From Callipepla californica brunnescens (taxonomy: Eukaryota; Chordata; Aves; Galliformes; Odontophoridae): 64,000 nucleotides of DNA. Every line of letters starts with the position of its first letter. Position 1 is the first letter of the stretch. The stretch spans positions 10,163,368-10,227,367 of the forward strand of contig JALIRH010000004.1 of NCBI GenBank assembly GCA_023055505.1. Direction: 5' to 3'. Position numbers and translations under genes: made by a program. Below are positions 28,701 through 39,971 of the stretch, piece after piece. Under the pieces are notes generated by a model. It worked only from the letters and a program-made list of their open reading frames with translations. It did no database searches and had not been told where the DNA came from.

Positions 28701-30451
28701 TGCGTTGCTGAGCACAACAGGGCCTCAAAGCATTAAGTGAATAATAACAGGAATGTCAGCTGCAGTATAACTCCAATTAGTGCAACACTGTTCCCCTCCT
28801 AAACCAGCTACACCAGACATCCTGCTGCAGAAACCAGAGGCACGTGTTTAATCTCTCTGTCCTGGCCTTTGCTAAACACTTCCTGGCTGTCTGATGCACA
28901 CTACACAACCTGCAGTCCATCCAAAGGGAGAAGTCTGACAACTCCTAAGTGTTTTTGGGATTTCTTCAGGCTCAATTCACAGGTTCGTAAGTGAGGAAAT
29001 TACAGCTTTGCAAGACAGGCTGAATCAAGTCCTAATGCCCAAATTCAAACTGTCTGATTACAGACCTGCCACAGACAGCTCAGCTTTCTAGAATCTGAGA
29101 CACCCTGAGCACACAAGAGCCCCGCTGCTCTCTAGTTTTCTTACTCTGAAACACCCTTACATTTTTGTGCTCTTTCCTGGACATCGCTTTGAGTTTCTGT
29201 CAGACACACATAGGTACAGAGGACTGCTATGACCCAAGGAGGGCTGTTTCTCGATGAGTGTGTTTCTCTGCACATCAGCCAAGAAACTTAGTTCCTAGAT
29301 GCAGAACATCTTTTGGTTGATTCCCTACCACTGTCCAGTTTACTGCTAATTACTGGACTGTTCAAAGGCAAAGAGTGAACCTAGCAGTTCAGAGAAGCTA
29401 AGTAGCATAACATGCTAAAATTACTTAAGTTTAATTTTTTCTAATTTAAAATCAGAATTTGCCATTTGCCTAATCAACAAATTCTACCACCCCACCACTT
29501 TCACTCTCCCTCTACACCTCAAGGAAATAACCGTAACCTGGCAAATGTTCAGCTAGACCCACTGGGGCAGCAGTTGTGAGAAACAGAACTATTACCAGTG
29601 CATACAGCACTGATGGACCTAGAAAGGAGTTAAAAGCTTTACTACATAGCTCTTCCCAAGACGTATTACACAGTGACTTTTTTTGCCTGTGCTTCCATAG
29701 GTGTCCAGAGCTAAATATTGCCAGGAACAGTAGGGAAGGGAAATTGCTTGGATTTCCTTCACAATGGAGCAGAGGACATACACGGGCAAACATGCACAAA
29801 CAATCTTACACCACACAGATGTGGACAGCAACTTCAACCAGTGCTAAGAGGCAGTTTCCAGTCTCTGCCCTTTCTGCAGCTATACTGGGATGCTTACAAT
29901 CTGTACTCTTGCATCAGCAGTGCTCATAACACAAAGAAACAGACAAAAAAGAAAACAGCTGTTCTGTGAAATCCTACTACACACAAAAGGCTGTGGGAAA
30001 TATCTTTTGAAACAGATATGAACACTGCCTTCTTTTGTTTTTAAGAGAAAACTATCAGAAATAAGCATCGGCAATTATCACCTCCTCACCATCACCCACT
30101 GCAGGTATTTGCATTTTTTGCCCACATTCTCTCCTCCTCAAACAAAAACTCCACTTGGCACCTTGGTACCATTCTGGTATATGGAATCTACTCCTTCAAT
30201 TCCTGTTGCTTGAAGCGAAGTATCTCCTCAACCTCACAAAAGACCACAGTATGCATCTTTCCCCCATACTCATGGCAGATAAGCATTGGTATACGCTCAA
30301 GTTTCAACATGTAAATTAACCCTCATGCAAACCCCAATGTGTTGGGTATTTTGGTTTGCTTTGTTTGTTCTAATCTATAGATATTATATTTTACATGCAC
30401 AAAGAAATATATAGCAACATATATAAAATGAAATATTGACACTCACTTCAG
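20537..30451. other. No supported gene; about 10 kb of AT-rich DNA
   Basis: This holds simple repeats (A-rich tract 22694-22727, A-runs near 23868 and 25580, T-run near 28628-28649) and many short open frames without paired splice sites. The longest ORF of the window (185 codons, plus, 22274-22831) lies here and is discussed under findings. If the poly(A) signal at 30607 is right, this is downstream of the chain A gene. Confidence 0.45.
22694..22727. repeat. Interrupted poly(A) tract
   Basis: Twenty A, one G, thirteen A. It may be the tail of an old plus-strand retro-insert. The sequence to its left (22274-22690) is open in one frame but not recognised. Confidence 0.8.
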
Positions 30452-30511
30452 CCTCACAGCAGGTTGAGAACAAGAGCCAAAAGTCAGCCACAGGAAGCTA
30501 AGGAAAGTCTG
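30452..30511 (-). repeat. 60-bp copy of the 3' end of the exon at 36395-36559
   Basis: This segment matches 36394-36453 at 58 of 60 positions in the same orientation (plus-strand start cctcacagcaggttgagaac). Outside the 60 bp the flanks are unrelated. On the minus strand the copy corresponds to the last 59 bp of the exon plus one base, then continues into gctgaag where the exon has its donor site, so the original donor is absent. The frame remains open through the copy and stops at TGA four codons later. It lies about 100 bp past the chain A poly(A) signal. Confidence 0.9.
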
Positions 30512-30606
30512 GAAGCTTCTAAGGAAGCTCTTTACATCAGCATTAACCTTGACAATTGTATTGCTACAACATCTGCTTCTCTCATTACCAAGGGCCCTGG
30601 ATTGAT

Positions 30607-30612
30607 TTTATT
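30607..30612 (-). terminator. Candidate poly(A) signal AATAAA for chain A
   Basis: The plus strand reads tttatt, so AATAAA is on the minus strand. It lies about 270 bp after the TAG stop at 30882-30884. The hexamer is common by chance in AT-rich DNA, so position is the only support. Confidence 0.35.
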
Positions 30613-30820
30613 CTTCAGAGTTGCTCTCTACAAGGTCCATAATATCAGCCTACAACATATTTGCATCTCAGTTCCTAAATAGACAAGAACGTTCGAACTT
30701 TCATTAGAGGTTAGGCAAAGAGCAGATCGTTATTCAAGCACTCTGCCCAGTGCTCACAAGCGCACCGTGAATGTACTGTCTTCTGAAAAGGAGTTTCTGC
30801 TACCAAGGTTGTCTGACACC

Positions 30821-30840
30821 AAAAAAAAAAAAAAAAAAAA
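30821..30840. repeat. Poly(A) tract, 20 bp
   Basis: An A-run on the plus strand, which is a T-run in the predicted 3' UTR of chain A, shortly after its stop codon. Confidence 0.85.
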
Positions 30841-30881
30841 TCTCATGTAAACACTAAATTCAATAAAGCTCCAGCTCACAG

Positions 30882-30968
30882 CTACATCCCCTGCGCCAAG
30901 AGACAGCACAGAGCTGCAAATATTACTGATGAACTGTGATCCTGTACTCTTTTGAGATCTATGTACAA
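30882..30968 (-). CDS. Chain A exon 5, candidate terminal coding exon
   Basis: A minus-strand acceptor (aaatttctttag) is followed by 28 codons and TAG. The peptide begins LYIDLKRVQDHSSSV and ends FAALCCLLAQGM. It starts on a codon boundary, matching the phase-0 end of the preceding candidate exon. The acceptor has only a short pyrimidine stretch, so this is the weakest link of the chain. An alternative acceptor 10 bp downstream (tacatag|ATC) would leave a frame that hits a stop after 11 codons. AATAAA follows about 270 bp later. Function is unknown. Confidence 0.35.
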   Translation of the reverse strand: MYIDLKRVQDHSSSVIFAALCCLLAQGM

Positions 30969-33269
30969 CTAAAGAAATTTCTCCTCTGTCCGACATTAAA
31001 GCCTCAGAGGATATTCCTCTTTCACCTTTGCTTTACCCAACGACAGTTAGAGAAATTAGTAAATAGACTAGAGTTCCTGTTTATTCAGAAGCAGCTGACT
31101 CAGAGTACAGCTAGATGGCTGGCCAACTGCAAGATATTTTACCTCTTTTTGTATGCCTTACTGTAACACTAGATGGACACTTTCCAACATCATATTAAGC
31201 AACATAACCATGTGTCACACATTTAATCATTTAGCAGCATTCCCAGATAGAATTACATGGCCTGGAAGATTTATTTGAAGAGGTTTTGTTAAGTATTTTT
31301 GTTCTGTGTTTCTGTTAGCAAAGGCATCTGTGCTCAGCACTGAAAGATGCAAGACCAGTGATCCTTGTTTTCTGTTCTCCTGTCTCAGTCTGACTCATGA
31401 GAAAATACCATCTCCTGGGGATAAGATTTCCCGTGTACAGAGCAGAAAGATGAGGCTTTAAGTTCTTATATGCATTGGGCACTCTAAATGGTGGCAGTAT
31501 TGAACAATTCATCCCATGGGTAGGGTGTGACTGTCCCCATGCAGCTTAAGAAGACCAACAAATCTCTAGGTAGGCAAACCTACATGGGAAGCAAAAGAGT
31601 AGCAGATTCTTCAGTATCTTCATATTGAGTGTAACTTCAAGTAACCTAAAGCTATCTGTGTTATCATTGAATAAAATAGGTTGCTCTGGAACCAGAAAGT
31701 GAGCGCAAAATAATCATGTGAAATCCAGTGCACTGTGCTAGATCATTAATTGAGGTTCCCAGACATCACGATTATTCTCTCCTCCCTAGGCTTGCACAAG
31801 CGTAGCTACGAAGCTGCAAACACACACCCAGAAGGAACAGCACTAAGCCAAAGAGCTGCTTGTGATACAGAGCCATCCAACCTCAGCCACCACAGGGCAT
31901 GTTATGACCCACATGAGCAGCAGGTCCCCTTCTGTGCTGACCAGAAGGCCTGGTGCTGACTGTTCATTCATAATTCAGGCACTATTATAACATACGCTAA
32001 TAATAAATAGCTTCAGTGATACTAATTATACACAAGTGATTAAAAAGCCCAAAATACAAAACCTCGGCTAAGATCAGCAGTTTAAAACTTGTTTTTTGTT
32101 TTAACTATTATCCCTGAAAATGGTATGAAAATTCCTGCTTGGTAACTACAAAAACATAGGTGTTTAGCTTAAAATATCCCACACACTGGAGTTTGGTAAG
32201 CAAATTTGTTAAGATGCATCATTCATTTAACTACGGAGTTGTGCATTTATTGAGGTCTGTGTCATTTTTAGATGAATGCTGGATTTCTCTTTTACAAGAA
32301 CTGGAGTATTGGTGGTTTGGTTGTTTTTAAAACTTTCACTTTATACCAAGCTGCTCTTGGAGGAAAATTGAAACCCAATTAAAAATTGCAAAAACATCAC
32401 TTTAACCAACTTTATTACCTGAACTACCCCAACTAGGAGAAGAAAGTTTATCAAAACCAATCTTACACGTACAATTGCATTTAAAATAGTACCATCTATA
32501 GTGAAAGAAAGCAAGGAAATGTGACTGACTTTCTTACTCTGGTAAAGCATCTCATGCTCCTTGACTTTATTTTTTTTCAGTCCTCCTATGGCCCAAACAA
32601 TACAGTATTTTCAATTCCCAATCCATCTTATAGTGTGAGAATTTGCTCTTGGCACAACTGAAATTGCTGAAAAACCTGAAGGACGAGTATTGTCCCTATA
32701 CCTGCAGTATAGGCTGCTTTCACCAGTTGTCCTGATATTGTGGTAAACTCTTTTTCCAGACTATTAAGCTATTGATTTCCTGTGGTTCAAGCACTTATTT
32801 TCCCTTTAAAGCCCTAACCAAACCTACACTATTTAATAATTTTTAATTCAAGTGCTGTTAAACAATTAGAGAAAATTTAAGTCTTTATTTGATTTGCTAT
32901 TATTTCAAATTCACCATTAAGTAGGTTTCTTTTCAGATAAGATATTTAATTTCATATACACTCACACGTGAATGTAGACGTAGCACTGTTTAAATGCATC
33001 CATTTCAGTACTTGCTCTGTCATCTTAAAACTGTTCCAGGCCTTCAGAAACATAGAATGTTTTTAAAAACATGACAGGTGTTTAACTGAAATACATTAGA
33101 TAGACCCAACTGTCTCTCACTTGTCTTTAGCTAGATGTCATAGGTATTTTCAGAGGAGGTATTCCAGTTCCTAGAGAGCTGATACATCTCATCTAGTAGC
33201 ACAATATTCCATACATTTGTCCCTGTCATCTTTATGAGCAGGAGGAGGACTGAGAACACTGAGTCTCAC

Positions 33270-33405
33270 TGACATGTCAAGCTGCCCTGGGATAATCCAC
33301 AACACATCATATAGGAAGGCAGAAGTGACCTTCCCAAGCAGAATGCTGCACAGCTGAACCAAGCCCTCCCATAGTGCCCTCAAACACACCCCAGCAAGCA
33401 CCCAG
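33270..33405 (-). CDS. Chain A exon 4, unidentified protein
   Basis: The acceptor is gactgctgctccacattgag. The 136-bp segment starts with one base that completes the codon left by exon 3 (AA+C, Asn) and ends at the donor TCA|GTGAGA in phase 0. The peptide includes WVLAGVCLRALWEGLVQLC, LYDVLWIIPGQLDMS and a helical stretch between, and looks like a helical repeat or solenoid segment. The frame stays open to 33189, so a longer exon using a later donor is possible. No known family was recognised. Confidence 0.5.
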
Positions 33406-35257
33406 CTCAATGTGGAGCAGCAGTCAGGTAAATGCCATCCCACAATCACACCCTGAGCAAATCCTCAGCAGCACCTATGAAAGAGTAGGGAAGACAGGGA
33501 AGAAAAAAGCCAATGTAGGTAAAGGAAATTTTAATGACAACAACAGCAGTCTATTTGTCATTTAATTCCCAAACCCAATCAATCAAAGGAAGCACTTAAG
33601 GACACAGCACTGCAAGTTGCTCAGTGCTTAGATTTCTGCAGAGTATTTCTTTTTCTTTCCCTTCCCCCTTTTTTTGTACTTAAATAAAAAAAGCTAGTGA
33701 CTGAGGATGACTGATAACTTCACGTATCCACAGCAACAAAACTAAGACACATACTTTGCTCCCAGAAAAATCTCTACAGCAATGAACTACAACAGATTTT
33801 TTTTTTTTTACCATGGTATTTCCAGGGAGGAAAAAAACACCTATCCTATCTTCGCCCTTTGTGGTAACTTCACAGAGCTATAACAAAACATCCCCAGTTT
33901 TGAGGCAAGTCCAGATATCTTCTGCTCTCCCAAACCACACAAACCAAATAAAAGTTTTCTATCTCATGTTGTAGCAATTCCCTTTGTTCTGATCCTCCAC
34001 CTCCTCACACAGGGGATCTGGCTCAGGCCCCTGAGCTGGCAGGACCATGTAGAAACAGCTATGAGCACAGCCAGCTATTACAAAGTTAACATGCACTTGC
34101 TGGACCTGCATCAAAACTTAGTGCAGCTATGGCAGGCACTGAGCAAATGAAGAGCTGCTGTGCAGTAATATAAAAACAGTGGTATTTGGCAAATGGAGTC
34201 AGTGCTGAACATGAATGCGTCAGTGAGTAAAGCAGAGCAAAGCTCACATCTATCTGCATAGGACAGCAGCACTCACATCGTCCAGAGTTCTTATCTCAAG
34301 AAGTGCTTCATGAAGCTGTTTTCTGACAGCCTTACTGCTGGAATTCCCTGGATGATCTCAGACCTGAATCCCTTTCTGGGGGGTGAGCATCCGTGTCCAA
34401 CTTGGTTCCAGCCAAATCCTGTTAAACAGACACTTTACCTCTTCCTGTCACAGTGCACTCCCAGGACTACACGACTGGCTGCCCTGCCCAACTCAAGTCC
34501 TGCAAAAAATTCGTCACCTTAGGCAACACTCTCCAGCACACAAACCCAGTGACAAGAGGGTCAATACAATGAAAGTTTATTTGAGGTCTATGCAGAAGTC
34601 AAACTCACCCTTCAGGCATGATCATTTTCCAAAGCATATTTGTTAGAAAAGCTTAGAAAGCATCTAAGCCAGTAGCTAGGTACTGGGTAGCCACAATAAA
34701 GATGCTAAAGACTGCACTGTGCTGCAATGTCACTGCTGCCTCAACAATCTTACGTCTGAAGGATAAACTGCTTTAACATGATTGCCAGCACCACTGAGCC
34801 CTGGAAAAACGACATGCATATCTTGGAGATTGTTTTCTATGTTTGTTTTAAGTACTAGTGTAGAAACAAAGAATGACTTAAAAGCCAACTTGTATTTTAC
34901 ACTCAGTTAAGAGACCATAAATGGCTTACGAAATCAGCATCTTAATGATTTTTGAAAGTTTTGTGCCAGGTCAGTTACCGTAACATCTCACTGCACTGCA
35001 TTAGTTAAATCAACCTGAAAACAGATGCAGTTCTTTATCTCCCCTTCCTCATTTCTGTTACACAGGCAAGTCAGTAACAGCTGGACCAAGTCCTTACTTC
35101 TCTGCACCTCAGTACTCACAAACAATGGAGTCAGTATTTCACTTCATTGTTCCATCTTGGGACCAAAATCCACCTTTTGATCGATATTATTTGTGTTGTT
35201 TATTATGTCCAACCATGGAAAATTCTGTTTTTGCTTGGGCGACGCCAGGAAGTACAT

Positions 35258-35297
35258 TATACAAATACTTGAAAACATATACAAATACTTGAAAACA
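35258..35297. repeat. Two perfect tandem copies of a 20-bp unit
   Basis: The unit tatacaaatacttgaaaaca occurs twice in direct succession without a mismatch, about 310 bp downstream of chain A exon 3 on the gene strand. This suggests a recent replication-slippage duplication inside an intron. Confidence 0.95.
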
Positions 35298-35607
35298 GAG
35301 CAAAACAGAAATACATGCACATACGGAGCAAGATACAGACAAGATAGTCACAAGACAGAATCCATCTAAAAGATTCGAGAATTGAGAGGAAAAAAATACA
35401 AGAAAATCCACATTTCATTTCAGTTTTTCTTCTGTCTTATACAGGACTTGATCGAGTATACTAAATGCTACAAGCAGATTAAACTGCAGAGATAACAACT
35501 GCTCAATGGCCACTGGTATTTTAACAGCCCTACTGCTAACCAACACTTTTATTGTTAGAATCATACCAGGCCCACAAATAAATAAAAACTATGTAGTCCT
35601 TCCTTAC

Positions 35608-35763
35608 TTTTCTCCAACAGTATCTGCCAATTGCTTCCACTCTTCTGACTTAATATTATTCCAACACAATTTGAGACAGCTCTCTAGTTTGAGATTCATA
35701 CACATGTTCACAATCATTTTGTCCAGTTGGTGCCATACTCTTGCTGATGACCATCCATTACAG
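35608..35763 (-). CDS. Chain A exon 3, unidentified protein
   Basis: This 156-bp minus-strand segment is preceded by a T-rich tract and the acceptor acatgttag, and ends at a strong donor, AA|GTAAGG. The single leading base C completes an AGC codon with the AG left by exon 2. The peptide reads CNGWSSARVWHQLDKMIVNM, then a Leu/Lys/Cys-rich helix and WNNIKSEEWKQLADTVGE. It ends with two bases of a split codon. The composition (helical, with several Trp) looks like true coding sequence. No family was recognised. Confidence 0.55.
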
Positions 35764-36393
35764 CTAACATGTATTGCTCCAATGAAAAAAAAAAGGACTC
35801 CCTTGCCTATAAGAATTTTCTGAGGTACTGTAATGAAGCTACATGAAGTCAAGTCACTGACCACACTTTGCACTGAATCAAAAACAAGAGCCAAGCACAG
35901 GGTGCTGCACACACAGATCATTGAGGACAAAACTGAATACCTGAAGTAAGACATTTTATGCATCATATAATACACGTTTTCTTGACACAAGCATAAAGGA
36001 AAAGATGAGTTTTCATTGCTGCCAGTAGTTGAAGCACAATAAAAAACTATGTTCTTCTCACTCACCCAGAATCCAAGCAGGTTCATTATGGAAAGGCCTG
36101 TTCACAGAATGCTGTAAGCACCACCAACGCACCAGGGCTGTCTGAAGCCCCTGAATGAGTGGATCCCTGCCCTGAACAGATGGTCAGCCAAAGCATGTAT
36201 TTAATCTTCAGCTATGAGAAACACTGCTGTTGCTACCTACAGTGAGATTATAACTCAGAAATATGCTGTGGCTGCGTCAAAACTTTATATCACTTAAGAT
36301 ATAAGCAAACTCCTGCCACGAAGATAACATCCTCTCGCTTCTGGTCTGCTTTAACATTATACAGCCTGCGGGAGATGAGGCAGGGGGACAATA

Positions 36394-36453
36394 CCTCACA
36401 GCAGGTTGAGAACAAGAGCCGAAAGCCAGCCACAGGAAGCTAAGGAAAGTCTG
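36394..36453 (-). repeat. Source half of the 60-bp duplicated exon end
   Basis: This is the exon-internal partner of the copy at 30452-30511. The matching stretch begins mid-exon at CAGACTTTCC and stops one base into the intron. Two substitutions separate the copies, one of them synonymous for the shared frame and the other Ala to Thr. Confidence 0.9.
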
Positions 36454-36559
36454 ACTCAAAGAAAGCGGCTCCTCATTATGAACAGGCTGTGAAGTACGAG
36501 TTGCTAGAAGTTGCTTAAGCAACAAATCCAAACTTGGAAACACAAGTTGTTTCTCATCT
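36395..36559 (-). CDS. Chain A exon 2, unidentified protein
   Basis: The 165-bp segment lies between the acceptor tatgggacag (weak pyrimidine tract) and a good donor, GTGAG|GTATTG. It begins with one base that completes a Gly codon from exon 1 (GG+A) and leaves AG for exon 3. The peptide reads DEKQLVFPSLDLLLKQLLAT, then RTSQPVHNEEPLSLSQTF and LSFLWLAFGSCSQPAV: a leucine-rich helix, a polar linker and a hydrophobic helix. Its last 59 bp recur at 30452-30511. The phase fit on both sides is the main support. No family was recognised. Confidence 0.55.
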
Positions 36560-37585
36560 CTGTCCCATACCATGCCATAATATTCCCAGCACTAAGCCAG
36601 GTGTGCAATTTCATCTCCAGTCAACACGAATCCAGTCAGCAGTTCCACACTAGTTCTCTTGTATATCTTAGTCTGTCAATGTAAGTTACTTTTATCAACC
36701 ACTACCTATTCCCAATTTCCTCTGCTTCCCTGCAAATACGATTAAGAAACCTGCAATTGCATTTCAGTTTCTGATACAAGGAACCAGTAATACTTTTTCC
36801 AAGACCTGAATATATACAGAGCTGTGCCCTCCCTGCACTACGTGCTTGGAGGAAAATGCAAATATTAGTTAATTTAAGAAGTTAGGGAAGAAAGACTCAA
36901 AGTGGAAGTCATTCTCCTTCCATCAAAGAAAACACTTCAGTCTGGATTAGTGAGGTGAATCTGCCGAGCACTAAAAGCAACCAGGGACCCTGAGCATCCC
37001 CTCAGCCCTGCACAGCTCTGCTATGCCCACTAGGATACAAGTTCTCAGGCAGGGTGAAATGCTTGGACTTCCCCCTCCAGTTCCATAAGTCAGGCCCATT
37101 CACACTGACTAATGCTCAGGCCCAAGATATCCAAGGAAAGTAACACATTCATTAGCCATCCTAAACAGCAGGACATTACAGTAAATTATGACAGCTACTG
37201 TGTAAGCTTTTCAAAACTTTTCTTTATAGTTCTAAATACAGCTGGCACAGGGGGTATCTTTTTCTAAAAAAAAAAAAAAATAATAATCATCTACAGATCA
37301 GTATCCTGTACTCATAGTCCAGCCAGCCCTAAGTGCCCATAATGGTGTTACTTGCCAGCACTTATGAAGCAGCAGCACACAGTGTAAAGGCTTTGCTAAC
37401 ACCAATTCACATGTACAGCTTTCAGTCAAAGTAAATTCAGAAAAACTTTCCTTCTCTCATCATCCCCAAACTCCAACATTCCCCAGGAACCAATGAGTTC
37501 TCCTTTCCACCTTTGTAGTGCTGTCTCTGAAGGTACATGAATAAAGGCACAGCACAGCCTGAATTCATGGGGCAATCTAAAAAAA

Positions 37586-37598
37586 ATATATATATATA
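37586..37598. repeat. AT dinucleotide microsatellite
   Basis: A short (TA)n run directly after an A-run. Confidence 0.7.
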
Positions 37599-39494
37599 CG
37601 TACATCTTTTGAAAACATCTGAAATTCTGAATATTTAAGAATACTCTTCCATTCCTCCAAAACTAATACCCCTCAAGTGCCACTCCAGATCTTCACACCT
37701 TCGTCTCTTTCATGTCCTTGCTGTACCTACTGCAACACAGCTAGTGGCACAAGAGAGTAGAAAGGGCAGAACAGCACGGGCCCTTTCCTGTCCTGTATGT
37801 TCAATACCACTACTGCAAACCAGTGAGGCATCCTTTCCTCAAAGACATCACAGCTTATACAGACAAGCTTGGGAGAAAATAGGAAAAAAAAATGTAGGCT
37901 AAAAGTCTTGCTCATAATCACAAAAGCTAAAGAATTGAGCTCATGCATCTTTTGTTACTATCGCTCTAAGAATATTTTCCCCTTTTAAGAGCAGACTGCC
38001 AGTCTTCCTTACTATGCAAAAAAAGGTCAGGAAGGATTTTAACTTTAGACCTAGATTTTTTTTTTTTTTTTTTTCCTCTTGCTCATTCTCCCCCTACCTG
38101 AGGGCAAACAATCATGTTTTTCAGGACTTCACAACTTGAATGCACAGGCAAATGTCACCCACATAGATGACTATAGCTCCACCTGCAATAAATGAGGTGC
38201 ACCCAGTACATACTGCTAGTAAGAATTCTCTGGAGAACTGTAAGAAATTCCCGAAGACATTCCAGAGGAGTTCCAAGCTTGTTTGCTCAACCTTCTGCCT
38301 TGTGAATTAATAGATTTGAACTGCACATCAATACGTGACACCATAGGCAGCTGTAATCAAGAGGATTTGTGAAGATAATTCCTGCAGATCCATTTCTCCT
38401 AAATTCCTTCAGTTATGCCAGTTTTATCTTACAAGATAAAATAAACTAACAATCTAATGGTCCAGTAGAGAAGGAGCAGAAAAAAAGGTAAAAAACAACA
38501 CACGTGGAAGTGAGGCAAGAGGAATACAGTAAAATAAACCCTGATCATCCTGCATTTATTTGACTGAAGCTACCTGAAGGCATTCCAAGGTCGATACCTT
38601 TTTAAGGAATAACAGTACAGACCTAAACACTTAGGGCTGCACACCAACACTTTGTCAGAAAGTTCACAGAACACAGCAAGAGCTCAGGATAACTCCTCCT
38701 GTTGGAGGCTCCCAAAGCACAAAACAAACTTTACAAGATCAGTGCAGTGGTTCACTCTCACTCTGCTCTAACTCCTTTAGTTTTCATTATTTGTTTCAAG
38801 AGCTTTAGTTGGACTAACAGTCCACATGCCCCAAGTCATTAAGTACAGGCAGCTTCCATTCTGTGGGTGTACCCGTTAACCCCAGGTTAAAAATCAGAAT
38901 ACAGAGAGAAGGAGTATTAAACACAAACTCATCAACCTCCTCCCACCTCTCACTTCCTGAATGGAGCCGTAGTTACATTGGTCAGCAACATTTGTCAAGG
39001 GATTAATACAGAAACAAGGGTAGTTGTGGCCACTTTGAGTAACAATATTTTCAGAACAAAGCTCCCCTTTCCCTCAGCTTATTAGCTGCACCCAATTAAC
39101 TACTTCTCAACAGAGGCGACCAGCACATACAGGGTCTCTCCTCCTTGTATACAGTTACAAGAATGAAATAAAAAGGGTTACAAATGAGATGGAAGAACAG
39201 TCCTTTTGCAAAAGCATCAGAATGTTTAAATAAAAATACTTAAACAACTGTACTTCCCTTTAGCTAAGAAATTGGCATTGCTTAATCAAAGCAGCCATTC
39301 CGCACTGACTGAGCCGGTCCATTTATTAAAAAGTAAGATTTTACTGAAAAAAGCCACTAGGGTTTATTATTCCAGAATATGAATAGCTGATACTGGTATC
39401 GATTGTGCTCCTTCTACTAGAGGATAAAGCTAAAACACTACTCCTCTAACACAGATAGTAAATGTTAACATATTCAACAAAAGGAGCTCCTCAC

Positions 39495-39698
39495 CCCGAT
39501 CACAGATGCAATCACCACTGCATATTGTGAGACATTCCCATTGCCAGGCAAGTGAACAGCATGGATGAGCAGAGATTGATTCCACAAAGTGAAGGAGCCA
39601 TCAGGGAAGAGAAGGCACAGTTTACCCTCTGGCTCCTGCTTTCTTTCCAAGGAATACACAATTTCTGTAGATCTTGCTGCAAAGTACATTTTGCAAGG
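39495..39698 (-). CDS. Alternative exon overlapping chain A exon 1 in another frame
   Basis: A fair acceptor (ggaattgctttcag) and a good donor (ATCGGG|GTGAGG) bracket exactly 204 bp, open for 68 codons in a frame different from chain A exon 1. The peptide includes KMYFAARSTEIVYSLERK, GKLCLLFPDGSFTLW and NQSLLIHAVHLPGNG, which looks beta-rich. Start and end are both phase 0, so skipping it would not change the frame of phase-0 neighbours. It does not match the phase of the exon at 36395-36559. It overlaps exon 1 by 73 bp, so one transcript cannot use both. Either this or exon 1 may be the real one. Confidence 0.35.
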
Positions 39699-39971
39699 CT
39701 GAAAGCAATTCCATTATAGATTTATCTTGCTCCTCAGCTAACACTTCCTTTGTGAGATCAGTAAGTAACGTTTCCATAAGGTCAAAATTGCCATTTAACC
39801 CTCTAGAGACTCTGCTGGTCTTTTCAAGCTGTTTAATAGCTGCTATCTCCTGAAAACATTTCAGCTGTGTAGGTGGCTCCTCAGATTCGCCTTGCATTAT
39901 AAATGTATTTCTCAGCTGTGCAGACAGCATCAGGCACATGTTATACAATATAGTCACCAAGTGACATTTTT
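39626..39971 (-). CDS. Chain A exon 1 (internal), unidentified protein
   Basis: The longest splice-bounded open segment of the window, 346 bp, lies between the acceptor tgtactcaacag and the donor AGAGG|GTAAAC. After two leading bases it encodes about 114 residues. It includes HLVTILYNMCLMLSAQLRN, EEPPTQLKCFQEIAAIKQL, a polar stretch, LMETLLTDLTKEVLAEEQDK and SIMELLSALQNVLCSK. The residues are mostly helix-forming and consistent with a helical or coiled protein. It ends with GG of a split codon, in phase with 36559. An alternative acceptor inside (tctgcacag|CTG, phase 0) is possible. The upstream partner exon was not established and the true N-terminus lies further right. No family was recognised. 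Confidence 0.5.

Noticed and set aside
32419..32495. 77-bp minus-strand segment with a good acceptor (ctttcactatag) and donor (TTCAG|GTAATA)
   Set aside because: It fits the phase after 35608, but the segment at 33270-33405 also fits and has a far more protein-like peptide. Placing this one after that exon gives an early stop.
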